From Temnothorax longispinosus (Eukaryota; Arthropoda; Insecta; Hymenoptera; Formicidae), in contig NC_092362.1 of assembly GCF_030848805.1 (NCBI RefSeq), forward strand, positions 18,273,642 through 18,337,641: a DNA stretch of 64,000 nt, written 5' to 3'. The position numbers were made by a program, and so were the translations under genes. A model generated the notes under the pieces. That model saw only the letters and a program-made list of their open reading frames with translations. It ran no database searches and had not been told where the DNA came from. Position 1 is the first letter of the stretch; each line of letters starts with the position of its first letter. Below, in pieces: positions 26,060-38,328 of the stretch.

Positions 26060-27563
26060 ATCTTAGATATAGTACTATTTAATTGTCAATCAGTACGTCC
26101 GTTTATTGTTCCTTTTCGTTTTTGTGCTTTTGTTTTGTCAGAAAAAAAAACTCGAGCTTGGAGCTCGATAAGCTACGACTGTTCTCCAGCGGTTCTTATT
26201 TCTTCTCCGTGATTTCCGTCGATTCATCTCCGGCCAGACCAGGAGAAATCACGGAGATCTGATCGCGTGTTTTCTCTTCTTAGCAATCGCTTTGTTCAAA
26301 TTCCTTAGACTCCTACCATACAATCGTATGCCGAAACCAAGACTTTTCTACGCTAATGACGAAGATGCCGAGTGCATTATATTACCAAAACGACCTTCAT
26401 CGCCCGTCAGGTTTGTCATGAAATATTTCAATGCAGTGTCTGTTTTAAAATAACAACTAAGATGTTTAATATTAAAATCATAAATTTAACATCGAATTTG
26501 GAGCATCGGTTTTCTAAATTACGAATTTTAATAAAATTCGAAACTTTTTTGACAGGCACATTTTGCCCGGGAAATTCGATCTGCACGCTAAAACCGAAGA
26601 GTTATTAAAGCGACGAGGCATTGCCAAAGCTGGAAGGTATTTGTGGGAATTTAAGGATCGAATTTCGCAGAGCGTAAAACAAATTTGGGATGCGGGTGTC
26701 GATTTGGATTTGGTTATTTGCATGTTGGTGCTGCAGGCGTTGTGTGAAAATGTGATTTTGACAATGGCTGACACAGATACAGGGATTGACGTTCATACTT
26801 TTGTCAATATGGCCGTTAGCTGGACATTAGTTGACTTACAAATTTTAGATCCGACTATGGATGAGCAAGAACGCGCTATGTTCGCCGAAATGGAATTCGA
26901 CATCGATAGTATGTATAATAAACACAATCTTTTTTTTTGAAACTGCCATTGTTGTAAGACTGTTTGCAATATAAAAAAGTACAGTTTCAATTTAGTAGAT
27001 ATTTAAAAATATAAGTATGCACATATTTTTGTGTTTTGTTATAGTTGATCAATTAGTTTTGTTGTATAATTTGTTATGCAAATGTAATAATGTATAATCG
27101 ATCGTGACTATAGAAATCGTGTTAGAAATGGGGTGCTAAAAACTATTGGGAAACTGACTGAAAATCACACTTAACTATTATACACTCATTAATATTAAAT
27201 CGTTACACACAAAACTTCTTGCGACTAATATATGCGATAATATAAGCCTGAATATTCATCGTAAATTCGTCAGGGCGTCCGACAAGCCGCGAAATGGTCG
27301 TCTTTTCGAAACTCCGTAGAGCTCTCTTCGAAGTGCATCGTCCAAAGTTCGATCCGCACGTCTCGATGCACTTGCATCGTAGTTTGCCATGGTCGCTGGT
27401 CAGCCCGGCACATCAGACGGGCGTCGTTAAATTTTATCCTAACGTGAGAGAACGAATTGGCGAGATGGTACCGGACTCGTCCCAATACGTGAAATCAGTC
27501 TATGTACCGGATGTTACATGTTTTCACTTCAGAGAAATGCTAGAGCAAGCTTATATGGCTTAA
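22437..27563 (+). CDS. five-exon protein-coding gene, 391-residue protein of unknown family
   Basis: I do not recognise the family. The gene is built from five open segments joined at GT-AG splice sites with matching phases: 22437-22694 (phase 0 end), 24204-24376 (two bases over), 26309-26410 (two over), 26556-26908 (one over) and 27274-27563, ending in TAA. Total coding length is 1176 bases, or 391 residues plus stop. An in-frame TAG at 22401 limits the first exon, so the ATG at 22437 is the natural start unless an upstream exon exists. Residues 1 to about 140 are basic, polar and probably disordered. Residues about 144 to 391 look like a folded region, with a helical, partly hydrophobic stretch around residues 226-248 containing LDLVICMLVLQALCEN, and a C-terminal part containing LPWSLVSPAHQTGVVKFYP. 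No signal peptide or clear membrane span is seen. The exon structure is well supported by phase; function is unknown. Exon 2 is the least certain boundary. Confidence 0.8.
22695..24203 (+). other. intron 1 of the unknown gene
   Basis: GTGAGT at the donor and TTCAG at the acceptor, 1509 bases, phase 0. The content is AT-rich with no supportable nested gene. The short frames at 23126-23589 on the minus strand overlap one another and show no family signature. The 3' end, 24054-24203, is more GC-rich and may hold extra or alternative exon sequence (see findings). Confidence 0.6.
24204..24376 (+). CDS. exon 2 of the unknown five-exon gene
   Basis: Encodes residues 87-143 plus two bases of codon 144. 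The peptide starts EIITSRTGDFQKDETDYREC and ends NMTDPLLAHE, and is polar and charged. The donor is ATT|GTAAGT, a strong match. The acceptor GATTCAG|GAG was chosen because it keeps phase 0 with exon 1 and follows a moderately pyrimidine-rich stretch. The same frame extends further upstream to an acceptor-like GTATAG at 24048-24053, but is broken by a TGA at 24164-24166. The 5' boundary is therefore the weakest part of the model. Confidence 0.65.
26006..26058. repeat. (TC)n microsatellite in intron 2
   Basis: A pure TC tract of about 53 bases with no interruption. It lies within intron 2 of the unknown gene, about 250 bases before exon 3. Confidence 0.95.
26204..26257. repeat. 12-bp-stem hairpin in intron 2 near exon 3
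   Basis: TCTCCGTGATTT (26204-26215) and AAATCACGGAGA (26246-26257) pair perfectly across a 30-base loop that itself contains CTCC and GGAG. It ends about 50 bases before the exon 3 acceptor. Confidence 0.75.
26309..26410 (+). CDS. exon 3 of the unknown five-exon gene
   Basis: Encodes the last base of codon 144 through two bases of codon 178, with the peptide LPYNRMPKPRLFYANDEDAE followed by CIILPKRPSSPV. The acceptor is TTCCTTAG|A. A nearby upstream TTCTTAG at 26276-26282 would hit a TAG immediately, so it is excluded. The donor is GTCAG|GTTTGT. The exon is 102 bases and preserves the frame between exons 2 and 4. The proline-rich end leads into the more structured part of the protein. Confidence 0.78.
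26411..26555 (+). other. intron 3 of the unknown gene
   Basis: A short 145-base AT-rich intron with a GTTTGT donor and a TTTTTTGACAG acceptor. Its phase matches on both sides. Small introns of this size are common in insect genes. Confidence 0.8.
26556..26908 (+). CDS. exon 4 of the unknown five-exon gene
   Basis: Encodes codon 178 through the first base of codon 296. It begins RHILPGKFDLHAKTEELLKR and contains the aromatic and charged helix-like run RYLWEFKDRISQSVKQIWDA. After this come the hydrophobic LDLVICMLVLQALCEN and an acidic end, DEQERAMFAEMEFDID. The acceptor TTTTTTGACAG|G has a good pyrimidine tract, and the donor is GATA|GTATGT. If intron 4 were retained, the frame would run ten more codons to a TGA ending at 26940. 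This is the best coding signal in the window by composition. Confidence 0.85.
26909..27273 (+). other. intron 4 of the unknown gene
   Basis: A 365-base AT-rich intron with donor GTATGT and acceptor TTCGTCAG, leaving one base of the split Arg codon in exon 4. Nothing else is seen in it. Confidence 0.78.
27274..27563 (+). CDS. exon 5 (terminal) of the unknown five-exon gene
   Basis: Encodes residues 296-391 and the TAA stop. The acceptor is AATTCGTCAG|GG; the two leading bases complete an Arg codon split with exon 4. The peptide runs RPTSREMVVFSKLRRALFEV, then HRPKFDPHVSMHLHRSLPWS, and ends REMLEQAYMA. GC content is higher than in the flanking intron, and the frame stays open for about 97 codons. 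The length and residue mix (Trp, His, Pro, Cys) look like a constrained domain. No family is recognised. Confidence 0.85.
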
Positions 27564-27668
27564 AAGAAATCCAAAGTGGGTTCCCTCTTTGAGGGATCAA
27601 TGGTAATCAGAAACCAGGACGGTGAACTGTTTCATTCGCCAGTTTTATGTAAGAAGAAGAGAGAGGAG

Positions 27669-27674
27669 AATAAA
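27669..27674 (+). terminator. polyadenylation signal AATAAA of the unknown gene
   Basis: The first AATAAA after the TAA at 27563, about 105 bases downstream, giving a short 3' UTR. Its position fits a normal insect 3' end. Cleavage would be expected some 15-25 bases later. Confidence 0.55.
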
Positions 27675-27679
27675 GATAA

Positions 27680-30600
27680 AATACTATATATACCTCAGAT
27701 TGCAGTTACTTTAACATATTGCCACTTGAGGCAGAAAGTATCGTAGAATTTATTCTGAAAAGATTTATGAAAATAATTGACAAATATGGAGATACAAGGA
27801 GATAGAAGAACCATGAAATATGTAAAAAATTATAATCGGAACAAATTCAACGTCTGTAAATGAAGTTAAGTAAAAATAAGAGACAGGAAAATGAAAACTA
27901 TAATTGTATTATTAAATTTTTAATTACAGTTTCATATTTTCTCTATATTTTTTGTAAAATAAATATCTAATTTTGTAATTTCTTCATTGTTTTTGAAAAT
28001 ATGAATTGTCAAAGCTTTTATTAATAATAAAAATTTATACAAATGTGTTTCTTGCAAATTTTGTCATATAGATATAATTAAACGAAAGAATCCTGCTTAA
28101 ATAAGTACTCCGAGAAATATGGTTTTAATTAATTTCCACTATATTGCGATTCAGGTTTAAGAAGCCATAAATATTTTGTAACTGGGGAAATTTCGCTGCG
28201 AATCTCGCAATAATTCACGTCGGTCGACCACCTTCCGCGCGATGATGAAATTTTTATGATCCGCAATTTCAATCCATGGAACTCGTTATTATATAGTCAG
28301 ACGATTGTGCGGCAGTTAATTAATTTAACGGAATTAATTTCGTAATATTGATTATATTACTAATTAATACTATAAATGGCCGTTTTTGGCACGTTTTCGT
28401 GAAATTTCCCAGGTAACGAATCAAAATTATTGACGTATGAGGCTGTCGTCAATTTTAGCGAAGTACTTCGCAATCGTGCAAAATTGCGTGGACATTTTCG
28501 ATGCGCACAACATTCACGTCTATATTATCGTTTGACCACGCGGAAAAGTATAGCTAGCGCTGCATTACTATGCCTGAAGGTTGTCAGGTGTGCATGGCAT
28601 GGACCTTTCCATAAAGGGCTAAAGTCCCTCACGCGCGAGAATCGATGCACAGAATCAGAAGGCGCACCTGAGGCTGTCCCTGGAAGGAATATAAACTGGC
28701 CGCGGTGACGAATATCATGGACGTAACGTGAAGAATAAGGGAAAGAGAAAAGCGACGTTGTTCGTCGGACATTTAATGGACTTTTCGCCTCGCGGCGCCT
28801 CGCCGACTGCTTGCGCCGACTGCTGATTCAGCGTGGAAATTACGTCAGCTTCCTCGAGAGGATGGAGCATGCGGAAGTGCCACGCCTTTCTCTTCCTCTT
28901 CATGACATCTACCATCTTTTCAGGTTTGTCTTCAGCCGCGACGGCGGCTGAACGGCCACTTTTCTCTCATGTGCGAGTTTACGCGTCCGAAGTAGAAAAA
29001 TTACAATTTTTATATTATAATTATTAATTTAAACGTTATTTTGTATTTGTTAGAGTAGAATTAAGACAACTTTTAATATGCGAAAATAAAATGCTGAAAG
29101 TAAGAAACATAAGCACTCAGCAGGTTAATGAAACTTTTATGATCTATTTCGTTCGTCGGAGCCGTCGGAAGCCAAACCGCGAAGGGTTTTTTCCACCGAG
29201 CGCGATGACTGGGACCTTCAATTTTCCATGTCGCGAAATCGCATTTGCGTCGCCGGCACTTTCGATATCCCTCCTTTAACACGGCGCCCATTAATTGCTT
29301 AAAAGCCTCGGGTTACTGCATCCCGTTAAGAACTAAAATATGATTATCGAGAGATAATTAACGATCCGACGTGTACGTTATCATAAATTATTCATGTATT
29401 GTGAACAGCATATAAATTTAAATTCTGTAAAAGTTGTTGGCAGCAACGTTAGTAGATATGCAACGTACATCAGAACACTTTTTATTCAATAAAGATTATT
29501 TTCAGTAAATATTTTAAGACTGAATATATAGAGATAAATTTATATTTTAATAAAGATGCAATTTTTTACGCATATTTGCCAAATTTAGATTATGCAAATT
29601 ACACTTTTATAAAAATGTACGTAAATAGTACTATTTACGGTGTATCAATAAAATCTGATATTTTAAGATTTTTTTCAATCACGTATTTAAATATGGAGCA
29701 GAGAAATTATCAATAATGTAGATATTTAGAATGTAAACCTTAATCAGCAAATATTTGCCCAAGATAAATATTCTGCAGCTCATCGCATTTCATCAAGAAA
29801 GAAGAAAAATATCCGCGGGGGCCACGCCCAAAGGGATTTAAATGTGAAATAAATCTGGCGATGCCAGAATTAACTACACGCACGTTCGTATCCTCTATCC
29901 ATTATCTTGTTACCTCCCCCACAAACAATACATAAGCTCGACATTGTCACGCTGATTACTCGGAAGCCGCTAATAACACCGTATATACAATGCCAAACCT
30001 TGCAGAGCCGGTCGAATCAATGCCAGGCACTCTTGCGAGGCCACCACCGAGCTGTCCTCGAAGCTGATAAATATTCATGGCTCACGTTGGCACGATTTCC
30101 TCGTCGTAAAACGGCCGGATGACGCGGGCGAATCCGTGCGACAGTTCCATCGTTCCGCGTCGCGATAATCACATCCAGTAATGCCGCGCCCACTTGAATC
30201 GTTGAACGTGTCGTAATTGAACCCCACGTTCCGTGAGGAACGAGATTTTTGAGCGAGTTAAATGGCATGCGGCGCGCTCAGGTGCAGCGCCACGTAATAC
30301 TGTACCGCTAATTATGAATTCTGCGTATCTGCATATCCGAGCGGAGAGTTCAATTGCGAACACGTTCGACGATTTAAGCGGCGTATCTTATGGAAACATT
30401 GTTAATGAGAAGTGACGGCTGACATTTAAATCACACGCGAAAAATGCAGAAATAGAGATAAGGAATTGATGAAAATTCATGTCACTTCTCCTACTTTACA
30501 AAATTGAGAGGATAATTTTACGACTGTTGAATTCTCTATTCGTTTCTAGCCTGCTCTATTTAATTTTAATTTTCATGACAAACAATCAGAATAAGAAGGA

Positions 30601-33600
30601 TGAATCTCTTACTCTCACTGGAATGACATACGAGAGGGAGACTTTTCTGCTTAGCGTTTGGATGTGTTGTATTATATTTTACATCACTAAAAAAAGCAAA
30701 ACCAGCACTTTCCGAGTGCTATCTCACTACTTTTATAGTATAAATCCAATCTTCTTCCGTCATGAGCGCTTAATCCTTTCCAGAATGAGAATCTCAATAT
30801 ATGGATATTTCCATTAAGTGATTAACTATCGCATAATCGTATATTCTAATGACCATACGCGCGGACGTATACATGAGGCGATTCATCTATGAACTCGCGC
30901 GCGTGCGCATCGCTGCATATTACATTTTAATCCAATATTAGGACGCGAACCATACATTATAATCTCGGATCAACTGGCCAAGGCTAAATGCGGCTTGTGT
31001 GTACTGACTTCGTCACTTGACAGGCTCTGCGCCGTCCGCGAGTCGCCTTGTTCGATATTAATGGACTTTCCCATGGGTTAATATCCAAGATAGGATTACA
31101 CTGGCGAAATTAAAAAGGATCTGGTTGTTGGAGTCATACAGCTATGATTATGTAAAACATATACGCACGTAAGTGGCCATATACGATTTATTCTCATTTT
31201 TGCAATTGTATACGAGAAGTCATGTAATTATATCTTTTCAAAAAAATATAATATATAATTAGTTTCTCATTGCTAATAGTTATTATAGATAAAAAAAAAC
31301 ATTTACTAAAACAAGTTGTGCTTATTGATATAGTAGCTATTATAATATTCTTATTTCATTCTTGAGATTTTACATTTTAATGCTACATTTTTTGCTTAAA
31401 ACCAAGAGCATTTTTCTTTAACACAAAAGTAAAATTTAATTGTAATTCTTAATTGATCATTTACTAGCGTATCTATTTTAATTTTGTATAATACCAGAAT
31501 ATATATAGCGGTAGCATATATCTCTCTATATTTATATTTTAATAATATCTTAAGATGAAAGTAGAATCATCGGTGAACAACAACGTATTCTAGATCAAAA
31601 GTAATGCTTTTTAGGAGTAAAAGTGTATTTCAACGAGGCGACGCGACCATATGCGACATAACGAATCGCTGGTAATGAGGCTAAATAGGGACAAACATTT
31701 ATCATCCCTCCGACGGGTGTTGCTGGCATTGCAGATCTCTCCTGATAATAATAGTTCGCTGGATTATGACTGCAATACCTTTCTGCAACCGGAAATATCT
31801 ATCTATCATATATATTAACTTTATTAACTTCGTCTATAACATAACGATCAAGGTAAGTAGATTTGATTAAAAACGTTTCAGCATTCTGACTTTTGTCATA
31901 TAAGTCTAAATATCAATGTAAACTTAATTTTTAAAATACATTATGCAATGTGCCATGTACTTCATTAACTAATAATTATTATGCGAAATAAAACAAAGTT
32001 TGTTTGTTATCGTAAAACAAATGTACGATTATTATAAAGATTTAAATATTAGGCGAACTATAAATATCTCGGAATATTTTAGCCCCTTGCCTCAAATTGC
32101 TCGTCTCGGATCCGGCATTATAGATCGACGCGGTGCAACGCTTCCGATGAAAAAAGGCGTAAAAAAAGTCGAAATGAATACGGACCATTGAATAGAATAA
32201 TGATGAATGCATATATCCCAATGGAGATGCGTGATCGTTGCTGCATTTATCACTAGTTTCGTATGCTGACATTTACGCTTTTGTTATATATGCTGCTTCC
32301 ATTTTTCTCATGCTGGACTCAGCGCACAAATTACCATCTATAGAAATAATAGGAAGAGCTCTCGAATTTAATACTTTCTATAAAGCTCTTATTACAGCAT
32401 TTAAATAAAACGAATCAGTCTTTAAAGTCATGTAGTTATTTATTGCTAAAATTAATTCTTGAAGAAAATATATATAGAATTCTATTTTTTTTAATTCTCT
32501 TTCAAAATATATTATAAATTTCTACAGTGCTAATATTTTTAATATAAAATATATATATATGTATATTTCGCTCTCTGCTTTAACAATAATTGCCACTCAA
32601 GTTATTTTTGAACCGATTGTATTCCTGTTTCCAAATTCTGGTTTGTTAAAAAAAGTCTAATGTTTTTCCGTGTCAACAACGACGTCCGTCGCCGTGGAAG
32701 CGCTTAGGCGAGACAATGGTATCTGATGGAAAGAAAAGGGTCGCCAGCAAAAACTCAACGCTAACACGAGGTGGCAATCCGTTTCAACGGGATTCGGTCA
32801 AGCCAGTAAAAGGATTAGCCCGCGGTGTCTTAAGCCGGAAGAAGGACAAAATACCGAAACAAACGTATACCGACCATTTCTGCCGCAATCGCGGGCTAGA
32901 AACTGCATCCTCATAAATAACGCTGTTACGTGACGGTGTTGAATTCGTTGCATGTATTCGCCGGCGACCACGTGTGGCAAACTGTGAACCAACTTTTGGC
33001 GAAATTTGCACTCGGCAGTTAGTTACAGTCGGCTGAAAAGAAATACTATTATTTTCATGCTGAAACTACCGCCGGTTTACGTTTCGCGCCAGTTGCATAA
33101 AGAAAACAAGAACGAATGTCTTTCTTCCGAGTGCCTCTCGACAATTGACGCAATGTGTGTTGTTTCATAAAATACACACATATGCGTATGCTGAAGCATT
33201 TTATTTCACTATCTAGGGAATATCTCTTTCTCATAATGTGAAACGGAATGTTATGCATGTTTTATGTTGTTTCGGCGAAAGGAGTATGAGATAAACGAAG
33301 TTCACAGAAATTCCTTCAACTTTCCAACTATTAAATTTTCTGTTACTTGATACTTCATGGGTTACACCTTGAATCATCTTTCGTATTCTGAATTCGGCTT
33401 CGTAATTCTCTAATGAACAAATATTCGCTTCTTGGCTTTATTGTCTTCAAAGTTTTGCTTCACAAGGCTTGTTTAAACAAGTTTTAATTACGCAAATTTG
33501 ATTAACGTTACATTCTCTGAGAAGAGAAATTTGCATACAAATAGAAAATAGCTTGTGTTAAACTTTGTTCAATGTCAATATCAAAGTTTATAATTTATAT

Positions 33601-36600
33601 TTATTTTGTTTAAATTTTAAATATGTGTTACGAATTTGTAGGAATTCTAGAAACATTTGCTTTGTATCGATCAAATATGACTAATATAAAATTAATAATT
33701 ATAAAAAAGTTAACAATATAATTTCCCATATATAGTATATACTTTCAAGCACACAGAAAAATGATAATAATTCTAATGTAAAAAAATTACTGTAATTAAA
33801 GCAAAAATAAAATTTTTAAAAGCTTTAAGCACGTAAAAGATTATATGTTTTTTCTACGATATGGGATTTAAAAAATAAAAACAGTACTAAAGAAGAAGAA
33901 AGGTGGTAAAACATTAGGATTTTAAAATGAAATATGTAGACAGGAGCTTTTTCTTTTTAATAGTTCTACTGTTTTGTGAACGCTCTAGACACGTGCGCTT
34001 AATCTACTTATATTCATTAATGCATTACTACTTTTAGTACCATTTCTAATCTGGCTTTGCGCGTTAACCGGAAGGTACCACGTTTGCGAGTTTGCTCGAC
34101 ACCGCGACCCGTCATATGGTGCCACAAACAACCCGTTGCTTTACGCATCCAAAATGCACCGTGTCGCTCGGGGAAGAAACGAGAAAAACACGGCGGACGT
34201 ATCGTGCCCATCTCGTCCGAGCTTACACGGACGCGCGTTCTCGCATCGCTAACGCGAAGGAACTCATTGTCTCTTTTTAATGTTCGCGACGCGGCAGGTC
34301 GTCCATCTCTTTCTCGCACGCTTTGTCAAAGTATGATCGTCGTAGCGCAAAGAAATCACAGAACTGAGCACCGGAAGGAAGACGTGATACAGAAATGGAA
34401 GCGATGAGACACGATCAAGCTGTGCGAACTACACATATATACCATCTGTCCTATTTACGAATAGTTCTTCCCCGTTTGCCCTTTTATCACCGCTGCACTG
34501 TTCGTTCACAGTGCTTTGTTTTATCAAGCTACATTTCTTTGTTTCTTCATCTGATCTCTTCCGGTGTGAAAATATTTTGAAATGGATTGTTAGCTCGACG
34601 AAGGAAATGGAAAATTTTATTTAAACAGAGATTTTCAGCGAAATACTCAGAATCAAACTTAATATCATACATAGTAATAGTAACATAAATTATTTCATTA
34701 TTAATTTAATTTAAACAATTTTATTATTATTATTATCAGGAAAATTTCTATACGTATATTACTATCTGTAAGAAATAGTGAAATTTTTTCTCCATTTCTT
34801 TACATCTTACATTATATTTGTTATTTTAACACTTTTACACCATAGAAAATTCTTTATCGCTATTTATTGTGTACCAGTGTAGTTATACAGTTAATGATTT
34901 ATAGTTTTAGATTTCTCGTAGTTGAGATTCGAAATTGAAAAGATTGAGAGATGAGTCGAGGGTTATTAAACACAATTGGAGTTTCTACAACAAGAATGTG
35001 CATCAAATTTTTCAATGAAAATCAAGTATTCTCGTAATATTTTTTTGCTGTTTTTACCTCTTGTTTTTATTTTGGTTTTAGTGGAACTCGCAACAATTTT
35101 TGACGTTGTGCTGCATCCGACGTATTTTCCTCATTACGTCTGACTATCCATCATGCGTCTCGAACGTGCAACAGCGTGCACTCTTTATGCGCGATATGTA
35201 GCTCCGGTAGCGACATAAACTGAAAACGCAGTAATCCAACACTGTAATGAAGAAGTATCAATCTCGTATGTCACGTTGGGTAAAACATCCGAGTTTCCGT
35301 ATAAATCACTACGCAAAATGTGAGTGCGATAAGCATCGAAACGTGTGCCACGGTCCAATATCCGATATAAATTGTGCGAAGATAAGGTCATATAAAATAT
35401 ACTATATTGACGATAGCGTATTTTGATACTTGGATCGATTTGCTCGCACATACAATTCATGTTGACAGAATACGTTTTTGACGTAACGTATATTTCTAAT
35501 ATAACCGAATATAACACATTATTAGTTACTGCAGTATATATCATACTTGTGTAAATTATAATAAAAATATATAATTGCATGCTTATAAATTATTGTCGTA
35601 ACTATAATTACGTTTAAGGAATTACAAAAATCTTAAAATAATACATGTTAATATCGTGCAAACAATAATCGTCATTACTATGAAAGAAATTTTCCAATTT
35701 CTTTCTCTCTCTTTCTTACTGTGTAATCAAAACGTATTTGTCAGCGCATGACAATATAACTGCTTTATATATAAAAATGCCACACTGACACTAAATATAT
35801 TTCTTCATAAAGTAGCATGCATTCGGAATATCCGACACCATGCGCGCATCGTAGAGAAGAAATAACCGCGTAGAAGAGTATCGCGGATAAAAGATGTCTC
35901 GATCCTGTTTTCCTTCTTATGGAACAGAACGCAAGATTCATGACACTTTCTGAACAGCGTTTACGACTCGCGTCAGGTCGAATGGGTGATAATATTTTCC
36001 AAAGTTGTTTCGTGCTTTACGATCGCCAGCGCGCAGCGACGCAATGCGACGATTGTAGTGTGCGAAGAAATATACCAAAGGATAATCGACAGAAGAGGAA
36101 CGTGTCGCGACCAAGAGTACGTCTACATACGACGTCGAGAAATAGATGGAGAACTAGGAAACGGGTCCCGCGGATAACAGAGTTTCATTGAGGTTTACGC
36201 GCGAGCTTGTTTTTTACGAAGCTATCATTCCGACAAAGCAGTTTCTTCAGAATGCAAAAGACGTCGGGAGAAGTGAATACAAATTGCATGCGAATACGTA
36301 TGCATAAAGATGGGATTGATCTCATTTCTCTTACACAAACGGGATTGCAAAATTTATTATAATAACACGGTCCGGTGTGTTCTTCGTGCGCGGCAAAGCG
36401 CGGATGCCGGACAAGTGTGTAAAAGTGGCAAGTAACTCTGCCGCAGGGTGAGTCGTTGCGTTTCGCACAGAGAGCACGATGACGGAAAATTCACGAGATA
36501 AGGTTTATATTAGAGCGGACGACGTATGCTCCTCGCGCGTTGCGCGCGCGCGTTCTCTCTCTTTCTTTTCTCTTTCACTATACCTCGCTCGTTCTCGCGC

Positions 36601-37415
36601 GTTCCCCTGGAAATGTCTCAAGACAGGGCGCTCTTGACACTTTTATCCCGTACATCTTCCTTACGAGGACGTTTCAGGAAAGAATATCTCGTCCATGAGG
36701 AACTTGTCCTTCCGCCGCGCGCCGTAGAGAAACGAGTAACGAACATGCACCTAAATTATGTGACACTTTCAATTTCATTTATATCGCCGTGAAAGATATT
36801 CATTTCCCAGATGATGTGTGCGAGATAGTGCTATGCATGCGATATCTTCAATTTACGTGGAATAAAATTCAATTTGAGTATGGTTCTGTCGTTCTTCGGA
36901 ATGATTTACAATTAGTAATAATTTAAGATACTTTTTAAAGTAACAGTAAATAACAGATTGGTAAGATTTTATTATCATACATATTATACATAACGTTAAA
37001 ATTAGTAATGATTAATTTTAATCGACAAAATATTAATTCTTAAACAAATAATTATAAATTACAATTGTCAATTATATATTTTTTAGAGACGATATTTTCA
37101 ACAGAATTAATCGTACAACTAAATTTTAGAAAGAAATGTGCGTGACTTGTATCTTATATATGTATAAAAATTAGAGAAGGCTTTTCACAAAAGTTGTTTC
37201 TCGTTGCCTTGAATCTGTTAGAAGCTGCAGCGGGGGAGTAACTTTAAAGTCAACTACCGTGGACGACAGCCTCGCGATCGCGAGAACCATCTGACGAACT
37301 CGTCGCTGAAAAGGCTCCTACTTCATTCGGCCGGTGAATATTGCAGCGGCCATTAACTCGGCGCCGTCTCTACGGCGGGTTTGTTAATTTTTTAGAGGCC
37401 TCGACGATCCCTTGC

Positions 37416-37420
<5 letters not shown>
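27680..37420. other. intergenic, no supportable gene
   Basis: AT-rich DNA with CpG-rich patches at 28430-28960, 29910-30370, 32690-33000, 34020-34400 and 35820-36190. Such patches may be regulatory or decayed sequence; none shows a recognisable protein or RNA. The 29620 palindrome lies here. Confidence 0.55.
29620..29639. repeat. perfect 20-bp palindrome
   Basis: The half-site CGTAAATAGT is followed by its exact complement in reverse. It lies in intergenic AT-rich DNA with no nearby gene. Confidence 0.85.

Positions 37421-37468
<48 letters not shown>
37421..37468. repeat. (CA)24 microsatellite
   Basis: A pure 48-base CA tract preceded by CACACG. An open frame through it would encode a His-Thr run and is not considered a gene. 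Confidence 0.95.
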
Positions 37469-37469
<1 letters not shown>

Positions 37470-38302
37470 TACGAGACCGGTGTACGTCTCAACAAGCAGC
37501 AGCGTTTCATTTGTCTCCTATTGTATATCAGGTCCTGTTGCCCGGAAAGGGTCGGCACCCTCTTTCTCTCATGTATTTATAAAAATAATTTGTCTTTGTC
37601 CAACCGGAATAGCCTTATCGCGTTGTCTCGTGAAACGTGCATGATTATTTACAAAACACAATTCTTCTTCGGTCTTATGATAGAATGGATTATGCGTGAA
37701 TGTCTTATGTCTCTATCATAATTTATTTCTATCACATCTCAGACAAGCATTTCGCTGTAATAAGATCTGTCTTGTATATTTGTGACAAGTTCAATGTATA
37801 TATCTTTTGCTTTTTAATATATTAATTCATCTTCTTTCATAAATATTAGGTTATTACATGTAAATCTGCACGTACAACAAAAGTTAAATTGAAATATTTA
37901 AAAATGCATTTGATGTCTATTTTTGAAATATGATACACAGTATGAAGTAACATGACGTAAAATAAATAAATATATAAAGAAGTACGACGTATTATCTTTC
38001 GTTAACATACTCGTATGATATCGTAAATTTTAAATTAATATTTTTTTATTATAAATTATTATAAGCTTTCTATTTTTGAGAAATCAATCACCATACAAGT
38101 ATAATCAGTCATTGAGCTTTCAATTATAAATAAACGCTTCGTATCATTATGTGCAAGAAATAATTTCTATCCGTTCCGTTTCCATTTCCGTTCTGCAAAC
38201 AAAATACGACAAAAATGGCAGTTATGGAAGGTACGACTTGGCGGCGTATGCGGCAGAAATCACGAGCAGAGCCGAGAAAATAAATTGTGTACGGTAACGG
38301 GC

Positions 38303-38328
38303 AACGAACGAACGAACGAACGAACGAA
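38303..38328. repeat. (AACG)n tetranucleotide microsatellite
   Basis: Six pure AACG units plus AA, continuing with imperfect units to about 38345. Confidence 0.9.

Larger units (their letters stand above)
24377..26308 (+). other. intron 2 of the unknown gene
   Basis: GTAAGT at the donor and TTCCTTAG at the acceptor, 1932 bases. It holds a pure CT dinucleotide tract at 26006-26058 and a 12-bp-stem hairpin at 26204-26257 just before exon 3. The remainder is AT-rich and apparently non-coding. Confidence 0.7.

Noticed and set aside
37341..37721. 126-codon open frame through the CA repeat
   Set aside because: Its middle is a His-Thr run encoded by the microsatellite. The flanks carry no coding signal.
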